Positions 1-11,790 of a DNA stretch of 64,000 bases are shown in pieces. The stretch covers positions 11,481,037 to 11,545,036 of the forward strand of contig NC_052673.1 in NCBI RefSeq assembly GCF_016802725.1. Reading direction: 5' to 3'. Position numbers and translations under genes: made by a program. The notes under the pieces are model-generated. The model was given only the letters and a program-made list of their open reading frames with translations, was not told the origin of the DNA and did not search any database. Each line of letters opens with the position of its first letter. The first letter of the stretch is position 1. Origin of the DNA: Solenopsis invicta (lineage: Eukaryota > Arthropoda > Insecta > Hymenoptera > Formicidae).

Positions 1-182
1 ATTAATTGATTAAACAAGAAAACATCAAACTGTCTCTATCTTTATTACGGATTATATTTCAGTAAAATATATTTCAACATATCGATACTGTCGATAAATA
101 TCGAAAGAAGCATATTCACTTTTTAATTAATTTAGTAACCGATAAAATAGCATTCAAATATATATATACACATATATATATA

Positions 183-272
183 TATATATCGTGGCGAATT
201 ATATTTTTATCATATGACGGTCGGGATATATATATCGTGGCGAATTATATTTTTATCATATGACGGTCGGGA
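183..272 (+). repeat. Tandem duplication, 46-bp unit
   Basis: Two head-to-tail copies with GTGGCGAATTATATTTTTAT and CATATGACGGTCGGGA, first at 191 and again at 237. They are preceded by a TA microsatellite (163-190), which probably promoted the duplication by slippage. Confidence 0.9.
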
Positions 273-456
273 TTATAGCATGCAGGAAGATGTTTGTTCG
301 CTCGCTCGCGTCTGCGATAGTGATCGATCGGTCAACGGAACACTACGCGACGAATATTGGGTCAAACAGCACGATCTAAGTTCACCACGCGACGGCTAAA
401 AATGGTGCCACTGTTCATTGACTTCAAGGATGACTTCAATTAATTATTTGCTACTA

Positions 457-480
457 GGCGTAGTGGCGTAGTGGCGTAGT
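457..480 (+). repeat. Three copies of GGCGTAGT
   Basis: A perfect 8-bp unit repeated three times, in otherwise unremarkable DNA. Confidence 0.85.
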
Positions 481-1033
481 TGTCTCTCGACCGCGTTGCA
501 AAGCCGATACCTGCACTCGTAAACCTTAATCCTTCACGTCGTTGTCTCTGATCTATCGGTCACGCTACATTTCGCCGTTTGCGTGCGATAGATTGCGTGC
601 AACGATGTACAGTCTGTCATTGCATCCTATCTGTAGATATCGGATTGCGCTCTTTGATCATTATTCATTATCAAGTGACAGTGAAAACCTATCACTCTTA
701 TCTCAAAAGAATATCCATGTATTTTTTGAAGGTCTATTTATTTTAATTTAGGAAGTGCTATGTTTTTGTTATTGAAAAATATATTCTCTTTCTGTTTACA
801 TTTTCCAATTTTTTACGACAATGTATAATGTAATGTATGAAATTTATCTTTGAATATCTGTGTGCATAGAAGGTTATATATTTTGCTGCGTTACTTTTTA
901 CTGCGTCATGAAAAGAAAATATACAAGAGCTCAAAGAGAGGAGAATGAAGGACGATATAAGATATTTTATTGAATGTCTAAAACTTTATTGTAGTAAAAA
1001 TTTCCTTTCTAAATTATATTTGTTTGATATATT

Positions 1034-1260
1034 TACGAAAAGGATGATTTTGTCAAAATATCTGAAAATTTTTATTTAGATACAGAGATCTGAAAATAAT
1101 TTTATTGGACCGTCAAAATATTGAGCGCGAAACGCTCAAGCATGATGAGCAATACTGCAAAAAGTTTTCACATTCTAGCAGTCAGCACGAGAGTCTTGCA
1201 TAATTATTTTGGATTTAACCAAATTATTTTCAGATTATTTATACCTAGCTAAATTCTTAT
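1034..1260. repeat. MITE family 1, copy B (right end lost)
   Basis: Shares the left TIR and body with the complete copies (CGAAAAGGATGATTTTG..., then ATAATTTTATTGGACCGTC) and the ATTATTTTCAGAT right-half block, but the right terminus decays after about 1260. The two halves are inverted relative to each other. Confidence 0.75.
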
Positions 1261-1449
1261 TTTTATTAATATTTTAATAATACAATTGTTTCCATGTATA
1301 AAAAATCTGTGAAATATAAAGAAATTTTCAATATATTATTGAATTTTTTATACATAAACTATCAAACTTTTAAATATTTTCGTGTCTATTAATTTTTGTG
1401 ATGTATAGAATAAACGGCTTTTTTTTTACTTTTTATAGGTTATTTATTA

Positions 1450-1696
1450 CACGAAAAGAACGGTTTTGCTAAAGTATCTAAAAATTTAGCTGGATACAGA
1501 TCCGAAAATAATTTTATTAAACCTATCAAAATAATCATTTAAAGCTCTTAATCTGACTGCTGCAATATCAAAACTTTTTGCAGCATTACTCACACTCGAA
1601 TGTTCTAAATAATTATTTTGATGATCTAACAAAATTATATTTAGATCTGTATCTAGCTAAATTTTTAAATACTTTAGCAAAACCGTTTTTTCCGTG
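1450..1696. repeat. MITE family 1, copy A (complete, TA-flanked)
   Basis: A 247-bp element bounded by CACGAAAAGAACGG and CCGTTTTTTCCGTG with TA on both sides (1448-1449, 1697-1698). The halves are long imperfect inverted repeats (left GCTAAAGTATCTAAAAATTT, right AAATTTTTAAATACTTTAGC), so a transcript would fold into a hairpin. No coding capacity. Confidence 0.85.
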
Positions 1697-1835
1697 TATA
1701 AATAGCTACAGAATGTACAAAAATTTTCAATATATTATTAAATTCTTAAATAAATTTTTAAGTCTTAAGTATCATTCTACGTATTAATTTTTGCGGTATA
1801 TTCTTACTCTCTTTTTTTCATAAATGATATCTGTA

Positions 1836-2076
1836 CAGAAAGAACGATAAAAATTGGATGGATAATGATTGGATAGAAATTTAAAAATAATTTTGTTGGA
1901 CCATCAAAATAATTATATAGGACGCTCAAGCTGGTTGCTAGAATATCAAAACTTTTTGCAGCATTGCTCATCCTGCTTAAATGTAGAGTTCATAATTACT
2001 TTGATATAACATAATTATTTTTATATCTCCGTCTGGCTAAATTTTTAAATACTTCAGCAAAATTGTTCTTTCCGCG
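1836..2076. repeat. MITE family 1, copy C
   Basis: About 241 bp from CAGAAAGAACG after a TA to TTGTTCTTTCCGCG. The centre (AACTTTTTGCAGCATTGCTC) is nearly identical to copy A. It is the third copy within 1.05 kb. Confidence 0.8.
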
Positions 2077-2169
2077 TGAGCGTTAGCGCGGATTTTACAG
2101 CGAAATTAGTTAATATCCGTTTTATCTCCCTCTGAGTAACTTCCGCATCAGTTTGTCGTATTCGCGGCG

Positions 2170-3435
2170 CATCGCCGCACTTCATTTCACACGCTCGATA
2201 GCTTTTTGATAGCTGATTGGCAGTGCCTGCAGTCTATGGCCTTAATCGACCGATTTCCAACGACAAAACCTTTCTCTTCTGCACCATTTGTACGATTTAC
2301 TGTTGCGCTTCGGGCCGCGCAATTATCGCCAGCCCTGCCTGAAAATCGTTTTGTCGCGTCCACATACACAAGTACGCCGTAATCGCGTTGAAGACTCCAT
2401 TTCCCTGACAAATTTCCAGCCGCGAGAAATGAAGACGTATTACCAATTTTAATCAAACGTTTAATTAAATAAAAAATTACAATAATCTACTATTCCCGTC
2501 GCGCCGCAAACTTAAATTAGAATTACAAATTAATTTTTTTTTCCATTCTTTTCGTATCACGCTGCAAGCTACACTTGCGAGACCTGATTATTCGTGACGA
2601 TAATTGTGTATAACAATAATAAAAGCGGAATACTAAAATTCATTAAAAATTTAATTACGTGAAATTGTCCAACAGATATTGATTATTATTTTATATATTT
2701 GAGAAAAAAAGGAGATATTGCAAACTTGCTGATTATTTTTACATTTTAATAAGGTGTATAATTATGCGATCAATTGTAATACGATACGATTATTTATGCG
2801 TGAATAAACGCCTTGATCACTCACAGAAATGGTCTGCTTTATATCGCGGATCAAATTCTAATATCAACTATTAAACTTTTTCCTTGCGCACGCGGTGCAA
2901 CGTTTCACTTCACTTCACTCGATAGCCTTTTGATAGCTACTTGACATTGTCTGCAAACTATGGCCCTAATCGATCTACTTGAAACGACAAATTTCTTCCT
3001 TCCGCATTGATTCACTATTACAGTTAGCAATAAGTGTCCTTATCTACTGAAATTGCTAGTCAGAAATTGAGTAAAAAAAAAGTCAAATTCCTCAATCTTT
3101 ACACACGTGGGGAAAAGAGATAAATATTTCTTTGCTTTAGAGTGAACTTTTTGTTTAAACTGCGATAATTGTGTACTCGAAACTTTTTTTTACGCAAATA
3201 TAAAAATAGCCGCTTCTCCTTAAAGATTTTTCGCAGACTGCGATACCGCCTTTTCGACGGATTTAGTGAAAATTCGTCCAACTTCCTATCGATTTTCGGC
3301 GAATACATCCCCGTGCCGGCAATCTCGATGCATCACTGCACTTCACTGCACATATCTCGTGCGATAGTCTTTTGATAGTCTGGGGCCTGCAGTCTATGGC
3401 CTTAATCGAGCAATTCCAAACGACCGACCTCAAAC
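2170..3435. repeat. Triplicated ~110-bp local repeat
   Basis: Copies at about 2170-2285, 2896-3005 and 3328-3435 share, in the same order, a CACTTCA block, GATAG-(C/T)-TTTTGATAG and CTGCAGTCTATGGCCTTAATCGA-like sequence followed by AACGAC. Spacings are about 726 and 432 bp. All are in the same orientation. Origin unknown; could be remains of a diverged tandem array or a dispersed element. Confidence 0.7.
2457..2895. other. AT-rich spacer between repeat copies
   Basis: No gene or distinct element seen. Confidence 0.5.
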
Positions 3436-3445
3436 CCTTCCTCCC

Positions 3446-3446
3446 G

Positions 3447-3480
<34 letters not shown>
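3446..3480 (+). repeat. CT microsatellite
   Basis: Mostly (TC)n with one TTT interruption, directly after the third copy of the local repeat. Confidence 0.9.
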
Positions 3481-6085
3481 AGTTTATGCAACCAGCACAT
3501 GTTGCACTTTAGCCCGGTGCAAATCGAGATGCAACGCAACCTCGGGGACTACGTTCGGCTCTCCCGTTGTACGAGACGGACCATCGTTTACGATGGACGT
3601 AACTCCAACTCGGAGAATTCAGGGATGTTAAAACTCAGACGATAAAGTTCAAGAATTTTATTAGCGAGGGATGTGGGGACGAAATTGTAGGAAAAGAATT
3701 CAAATATCTTGAAGTGCCCTTTAAGAACGTGGTTTCACGTGGTTTATATGCTACGGCTGTCTCGAAAGAGTTAAAGACTTGAAAATTCAATATGTCGAGC
3801 TCCGAAAGAATTCTTAAGTTGTACGAAAATTCTCGCAATCTCAGAGACTCGCAAGACTCTTCGATTCCGCAGATTCGCAAAAAGTCGTTTGTCCAAAATA
3901 AAATAAAATAAAATAAAATAAAATTGGGAAAAACTCTTTTATCCTATTTCTTTTTTCATTAATCTTGAACGACACATCTTTTACATGGTGCTAATACATA
4001 CGTGAACACGTTTAAACGTTGCTTCACATCTAAATGCGTGACGAAAATAACATCGTAACTTGGCAAAAAGATTGAGTTACCTAACGATATTTTTTAATCG
4101 CTCGGTCACTGATGCATCTCTACGAGTCCAAAATTGCGCCTCTTCTTTCGCGTCGCGATATTACCTTTGCCGCCAGTCACTTATAGTGTTCGTGCCGAAA
4201 AGGGAGCAGTGGGCCGAGATCTGTCGGTGGATTCGCAAGTCACGCGGCTTAATGCCTCGGCGGAGATATCCCAACGTCATCTTGTCGGCCGCGTGAATAA
4301 AAGCGACGGAAAAATGCGCAAGCCTGACGTAATTCACCGTGCACGCTGCCGGTGTTCTAGAAGAGTGGACTAATTAGACGTTGCTAGTCGTAATGAGGAA
4401 GCCCTTGCCGCCCGCGAGAATCGCTCTTACATGATCATTGCGTACGCAAATCGCCGCGAATTGACGGAGGAAAATTGTCGGCTAATATCGTCACGGAAGC
4501 AGCCTCGAAACGACTCGAGACTGAATATGAATGCATACTGACAAATGAAGTAGCTTGTTAAATGAACACCAGAATCCTTTGTAGAAACAACGCAGCATAA
4601 TTTTTAACTAGGAAATATATTTGAATTTTTTTCTACATACAATTTTAATTGCTTTTTTCAAGTTTGTTTTTTTTTATTTTTTTATTTATTTATTTTTTTT
4701 ATTATTACGCGATCAGACTAATGTACATTATTATATTTTGTCGTATGAACAGCGTGATGTTTCACGGCATTTTGTAATGTAAAATAATTCATGTATCAGA
4801 AAATGTAAAAATTTCTTTATAGAAATATATTTCTATAAAGTATGTATACCTGTATACGTATAAAATTTTATGAAATATTCTGCTGTTTACATATAATAAA
4901 TACACAATATTTATATCTGATCTTATCCGTATCGAGGTACGGTATCTTGTTCTCCTTTAGATATATTATCAGTCTTAATCAGTTTAAGTACTTCATTTTA
5001 ATAATTCATAGACCCGGAAAAATGTAGCCGTGAACTTTTATTTACGATAAATTGTCGATCTCGATTTATTGTTTGTTCGTAAATAAAAGCTAATAGATGG
5101 AATGATTTCAATCATTTTTTTCTTTCCTCACGGCATGATAATGAAATTGCTATATTCATATACATCGGCGCCAACGCGTCTTAATCTTATCCGCGCATAG
5201 AGGTAGAATATCCCCTTTAATCTTATCCGCGTAACGTCTTAACAACACCGGCGTCTGCGATGATCTACGATGGAGCCGTGAGGCGGAATTATTTCGGAAA
5301 AGATCGAAGATCGCATGGTACTTTTTCATTTTTATCGCGACAAGGGGGAGATCTGCATTGCGACACTGTCTCTCTCTCTCCTGCTCTTTTTGGAAGCTCA
5401 GTCGGCATCCTCGTTTATCCGATTCCAGCGCGATGATCTATACGCCATAATTCCGGCTATCTCACCCCCTCGGAGGCTGATGTGCGTATGGATCACTCGG
5501 ATTGAAGGGAATGAGATCGAAAAATCGAGTGATCTAAAATCGCGGGTAAGGTAAAATGTTATCTGAGAAATAATCTCGATCTTTCGTAGAGGGATGAGAT
5601 ACGTACAAAAAATTATTCAAAACGGAGATTGTTTTTTTTTCGATAGATTGAATTAGAGATTTCTTCTATTTCCAGAAGAATGAAAAATTCTTTGATGAAA
5701 GAAAATGCTTTTGAGCATTGCTAGAAATTCACGTACCTTTGAAAAACATTGGAAAGTAATTTTCAGATAAATTATTAATGATAAAATAAAATGATAATTT
5801 AATAACAAAAAATTAACAAGTATTATAATAATAACGCTTGAATTGTTTATAAAAACATCGAAAGATTGAAGGTCAATAAACGAACAAAAAAAATTTTTTG
5901 AGATAGAAACAATAGCGATTTTATTCAAATTTTAAATTTCTGTGTGGAACGTTTCGACAGTACTAAATCATCCCCAGCCAATTTAATGTTAAAGAAATTT
6001 TTTTAAAATTGTTAAAATAATATAAATAATAAATAAAACAGAAATAAATAACCAGTTACATCGTGAGTTAAAAAGTAATTATTAA
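3481..6085. other. Intergenic stretch without a recognised gene
   Basis: AT-rich, with a moderately GC-rich part at 4050-4540 and a pair of TTAATCTTATCCGCG units at 5181 and 5218. Open frames are short and show no domain. Confidence 0.5.
3894..3923 (+). repeat. AAAAT pentanucleotide microsatellite
   Basis: About six units of AAAAT in a row. Confidence 0.9.
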
Positions 6086-6086
6086 A

Positions 6087-6331
6087 CACGGAAAAAACGA
6101 TTTTGCTAAAGTATCTAAAAATTGAGTTGGATATAGGTGTAAAAACATTTTTTTTTACTATAAAGTAATTATGAAAGACGCTCAAACTGGTTGCCAGAAT
6201 GTTAAAATATTTTGCAATATTACTCATTATACTTGTAAATTATCTTTGTAAATATTTTAATGGTTTGGCAAAATTATTTTTAGATCTGTAGTTAAAATTT
6301 TTGGATATTTCAGTGAAATGTTCTTTTCATG
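6087..6331. repeat. MITE family 1, copy D
   Basis: About 245 bp, from CACGGAAAAAACGATTTTGC to TGTTCTTTTCATG followed by TA. Same inverted-repeat body as copies A and C. Confidence 0.8.
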
Positions 6332-6485
6332 TAAATATCACTGATCTTGTGCATTGGTCTTATCTCATTTAATATATTATTCTTGCATATTTAAAAAAAA
6401 TAATTAGCACGGATAATAATTTCTCAAAAAATATAATAAAACATAAAATGTTTTACATATTTTATTTTATAATTTTGATTTTGAA

Positions 6486-7056
6486 TTAAGAATGTATCGA
6501 ACATACAGTCTCTGGAAAGTAAATAAAATTTGAATATGTATTTAATATTAACATTTCAAATAAACTACATACATATAAAGTTGAATAAGATTATATTTTT
6601 ATTTAATAATATTTTTATGATTTATTTACTCTATTTGTTATTAAAAATTAAATTGTTTTACAACAAGAAAAATTGCAATTTTTTATGTAAATACTTGAAG
6701 TATGCCAAGTACTTAAAATGATTTATATAAAGTTTTATTGTAATTGTCTGTTTAGTTATTTTGTAAATAAATAAATTTTGTTTATTTTACAGAACTGATT
6801 TCTGCATCGCAATGAAATTTTACATAAGTAATCTTGAATATTTAAAATACTTAAGTAAAAAAATTTCGATTTTTTTATTATATCATTGTTAATTATATTT
6901 TCATTAGGACACATGTCTACTTTTTATTGAAATAATTTTTTATCCAAATAAAAAATTGCCGCCAGATTTTTTTCTATTTTCAAATGCGATATAAAACAAT
7001 CTGTAATTTTTTCATGATTTTCTTAATGTTTTGCAAAATGTCCTATACATCCTAAA
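6486..7056 (-). repeat. TTAA-flanked 563-bp element, copy 1
   Basis: TTAA at 6486-6489 then GAATGTATCGAACATACAG; the other end is TATACATCC followed by TAAA (a decayed TTAA). The 563-bp interior equals that of the copy at 38169, in the opposite orientation. TTAA specificity is the hallmark of piggyBac-type transposition (inference). No coding capacity. Confidence 0.83.
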
Positions 7057-10000
7057 ATTATATGACAGAGATTTAATTTAAAAAATTGATAGAGTTTAAT
7101 TAAGCTGAAGAGACTTCATGCACATTCTGGAGCGAGTTATCAGTTTTCCTAAAAAAAAAAGAAGAAGAAGAAACAAGATTATTAAAATCGGCTCAATCAC
7201 TTGGAACAATGATAAAGTCATCATGAGTCTTGAACGCTAAATTCAACCATGTAAAATCCCCAATTAGATCCCTTATCCCCGGCCGCGTTCCAATCGATAT
7301 TAGAGAACCACTCCTGAAATTCTCTCATCGCGCTACCGCGCTCGCTCGACGCGCTCGACATCGGCCTTGGCCGGCTGCTGCACTCAAGGATTTCGCATCC
7401 TGGGCTCTGATGACGTCGCTCGTTGTCCAAGGGTCGGGAAACTCGGAAATGGATTGAACGGTGGGGCAAACGGGGCTCGTAGCGGTACGCACGTAACCCG
7501 CCGACGCGACGCATGTACAATCGCGCTATGCAATTTGTTTCCGACAATAGTCGCGTACTCGTATATCTTCTGGCGTATCGATCACATAACAAGATTTCAA
7601 GATTTTTTACGATTTTTTTTTCTTAGTCTTCTCGGTTGTTCGAGATACTGTTGATACTGTTAATGCAAAGCGTGCTTTATTGGCTACCTGTAATTAGCTC
7701 CTTTCCGTCTTACATAAACGCGAGACTTGAAAATTTAATGCCACGCCAAGTGCATTGGCACACGCGCTCGTTTATAAGTATTGTATAATATACATTGCAA
7801 TATATTTTTCCGGTCTCCGTCAACATTTTTTTTCAGACGCTGTTTTCTGTCGGCTGTTCGCGCGACGTTTGTCGTCGAAGGCGCGTTTTATCCTCGGAAC
7901 GCGTACGTACGGTGACACTTTGTGTAACTCTCCATCGTGCACGCTCGTACGTGTATTGCCGCTCGTATGCGAACTCGGTATCAGGTCGGTCGATTAAACT
8001 AAAATTAACTCGTCCAGTTCGCGCGAGCGAGTTCCCTCTTTCGAAGCACGCTCAAGCATTGCGTTCACGTCGACATGTCCTTACATTGACATTGTCCTGC
8101 AACTTACTGTTCCTAAGGATCTGTGCTTTATCCACCATACACCATACTTTGAAAACACATTAATGAAATGAAAGTATTTAGATAGACCGCTCGCGCGGTT
8201 TTTTATTAATTTTATTTTTAATAACGTAAGACAGTTCAAATTTTGTAGGAAATTGAAAAAAAGAATTAAAATTTTGAGCTTTGAGAATCTGTCATGTTAT
8301 TTATTTGTTATAAATTTTTTTAAGCTTTGTAATTCAAATTTGTAATATATTTTGATATTATTTATTAAAATGATTGATATTAGCAAAGTTTATCTTTTCA
8401 ATGTATGTATAATTATAATTTTTCGGCTTTATATATCTTATTTTCTAAATTACGAGTGGTATTAACACAGAAATTATTTATCTTGTGGATCTCTCTCCAC
8501 AGCGTTCCTTTGAGATCACATTTCACTGTAGCGAAAGTTTTTTTCAAGTATATTAATTAGGTATAAATCGAAAAGTCATGATTAAATATAATATTAGTCT
8601 ATTCATAAATGCATAATTTTACGCTTACAAAATTACGGCCCGAAGGCATTTGCCTCAAATTAGCATCCAGCTCAGTTCATTCGAGAATATATTTTTATCC
8701 GAATAATAATGAAAGATAATCAGTTGTCTGGACTTTATTTTATCCTCCGATATCTGCCGATAAATGCGTATATCTTTGGTCTCCCCGAGGCGCTCTTTGT
8801 GAATCTATTTTACTTCCGTATCTGAGAGCGTATTTCTGCCACGTACGAGATTTATCACTAATGTCGATTTAATTTTTTTGTGTGCTAATATTCTAATGCA
8901 TAATCGCTATTACAGGCTTTATTTTCTTTTATTCTCCTTTTAAAGTGCATTGCCTAACGATTAATTTTTTTTTTTATCGTTTCTTTATATAATGCCTTAT
9001 ATAACCCGGTGATCTGGACACGCTTCTGTCGACGATTTGAATTCACGTGATACATAATGACAATAATTAAATATACGCGTTGCTTAAAGATAAGCGTTTA
9101 AACAAATACAGTGTTCTAATATAGGAGACGCTTCGCGATATGCCAATAACTGATTTTTTTGCACCTAAACGGAATTTTCAATATTTTTGCCAAGAAAGTT
9201 TCCCTGCAAGCATATTAAACAGAAATTTTTATCCAAGTGTTCTGATATGAATAACTTAAAGCTCTATGTCGCACCTTCTAATTTACATCAAAAATATTAT
9301 TTAAGATTTTACGAGAAAAGATGCGAAGAGTGCGAAAATATCGTGCACACAATGAAACTTTTATAAAAATACATCAAATTTTGTTATTAAAGGTCCTTAG
9401 ATGCGTCCATTATCTCAGTAACTCGTGGTTTATATTGCATCATGAAGAAATTAATAAATCTCGATCGGTCCGTGACGAGAATATGATTATCATCCAAATT
9501 CGATTATCGTCTTGCTCGACCCCGTTTGCACATCTGCCGGTGCATTCTGGAATATACATATATTATTTAACCGCAGCAGCGGTACCTTTCTATTCGTCGG
9601 TGTTTAAAAATTTTATTTAGCCACCGCACGATTTATCGTCAACTGCGCGAATTTTTTAGCGCCACAAATGAAAGTTGGAAAACCAGAAACATTCAACACT
9701 CAAGATACACTGCGAATGCGAGCTGGTATTTATTCCTTCGTCTACTTAATGTCGCGTTCAGTGTTAGATTCATCTGTCTAATTTCAAGCTTCGTACGTTT
9801 AATGCAAAAGCAACTCCTAGTGTTATTACAATGTTCATCAAACATGTAATCGGTAGTAAGCGTGCAATGAACGTACGAGTCATTCATACTTTCTACTCTA
9901 CTTGTAGCTAAATGCACACACACGGAAATATAATTTTTCTAGAATTTCTAAAATTCTAACAGCTTTTCTAAAATTTTCGAGATAAACACGAAACGTGAAT

Positions 10001-11405
10001 TACATTTGAGTCCGTCGGAAACAGAACTGTAATAGACTTGACATTTCTTAATTTTAGCAACAAATCTTGGTTAGTCTATAATTTTACGTTAATTTTCTCT
10101 GTTTTTCGCGAGGTCGATTAGTTTGGTTTCTGAGGAGGCTCTCATTTGGCGTGAAACGCGCGTCGAGAAACGCGAGCCTCTGTACGTGGCGACGACGAAC
10201 ACGGCGAATGGCGTGGCGTACGTGGACGCGCGCACGATTTTCTTTCGTCGTAATTTCCGTTGCAATTAGCCTACGGCCGCGTTTCGGGGAATGCCGGGAT
10301 GCACGCGACGGAGCTGCATTGATTCGCAGATACAGAGGCAGCGCGGCGGAGGCGCGCTCGGGGCGCGGAGGTCATGGGTAATGGAGTGCACCGTCACGTT
10401 GCTATGGGAAATTCGGGATTCCCCGGGTTAAGGGTCGAGAGGATAGCCGGCCGCGATCGAAAGGCTTCCACGGACAATCACTATTTATAGCTTTATGCCT
10501 TATTGTTTCGTCGGACCATTCGACGATTATGACAAATTAATTAGCGTAGAATTTTATCGATCTCTTTGCACATAAAGACGAATAAATTGAATGAATTGAA
10601 TGAAATAAATAAAAAAAAGGTCGTATTTGTTTGTTTGTGTGATCCGAGCAAGACGGGATAACAGCTTTTATTTATTTTTTAATTAGACGATAATTGATGA
10701 GCCCTGTATGCTTAATTAATTGCTCTACAGCCGCGCCGCGTATGGGCCAATTAATATTTGGTATTTGATTATTTGAATTATTTCTGCATTGTGCATGACA
10801 AGATTTAAATTAAATTTATTGATAGCAACTCAATTTATTCACTGAAATTATTCTTTTTCTATTCTTGCTGTTCGATAAAGCGGGAATAATCGAGTCGGCA
10901 GCGACGAGCGTAAATTGCCGCTCGGCAAAATGTTAAGAATGTTACGAACATAGCTAAATATCGCTACGATGAACCGGGGGAAACTCGTCATCGATAACGA
11001 TTGCGTGCCTAATTATCGGTATTCGAGGTATCTGCAGTTCGACGAGTTACGTAACGTCACGCCATTGTAACGCGACACGTTAACGACTCCTCGCTCGTTC
11101 TCGCGTCGTGCGATTTTGCAAATTGCGACATGACGTTCCATCGGGTGCGACGACGTCTTTCCGCATCAACGGCAATCCTCGCTAAAGAGCCGGGCGATCG
11201 ATTCGCGGAAGGTGCACCGCCGGTGCAACATTCGCGCGCGATCGAGATAAGAGATAACGCGACTTTCGGCGCGTCGACGCTGTCCTAACGCCTTCCGTGA
11301 CTAAACGGTGTAATTTTTACATCTCGTGAATTCGTGTCCGTAAGATTCTGGATGTCTTAAGTGCGCCTGTAGCCACACGGATATATACTTGAACGGTTTG
11401 AATTA
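7057..11405. other. Intergenic stretch without a recognised gene
   Basis: GC-richer patches at 7250-7530, 7850-8080, 10140-10460 and 10880-11290 have overlapping open frames on both strands but no recognisable domain; they could be regulatory. The rest is AT-rich. Confidence 0.45.
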
Positions 11406-11790
11406 CACGGAAAGAACGATGATGAAGCACCTAGAAATTTGGCTGGATACCGATCTGAAAATAATTTTGTTATAAACCATTACGATAATTATGTACACTG
11501 AGAAAAAATTGGTTAGAAATGTAAAATATTTAGTCCGATTTAGTTTGGGTTGATTCAACAATTATTTAGTATTTGTGACCATTTTTTAATTAAGAATTAA
11601 TTAAACCAATGCAGCATTTAGTTGAACATATCTAATTAAATATTGTATTTTAGTTTTTCAACCAACTTATGCAACATTGTTCATTATGCTCAAACATCCT
11701 TTGTAATTATTTTGATGGTTTAGCAAAATGATTTTCAGATCTGTATTTAGTTAAATTTTTAGTTACTTTTGCAAAACCGTTCCTTTCGTG
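11406..11790. repeat. MITE family 1, copy E, interrupted by a family 2 element
   Basis: Begins CACGGAAAGAACGATGATG after TA and ends AACCGTTCCTTTCGTG. It is 385 bp because a second element (11496 to about 11668) sits in its middle; without it the length matches the family. Confidence 0.82.
11496..11668. repeat. MITE family 2, nested copy (3' end damaged)
   Basis: Starts TA then CACTGAGAAAAAATTGG and carries AAAATATTTAGTCCGA and GATTCAACAATTATTTAGT, shared with the complete copy at 42706. Its right end stops near TTTTTCAACCAACTT without the expected TTTCTCAATG terminus, so the end is deleted. Confidence 0.75.

Noticed and set aside
7221..7592. 123-codon minus-strand open frame
   Set aside because: No recognisable domain, overlapping frames on the + strand, located in a small GC-richer island. 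Not called as a gene.
8178..8205. GC hairpin followed by T-run resembling a bacterial terminator
   Set aside because: The window is eukaryotic with spliced genes; such a structure has no terminator meaning here.
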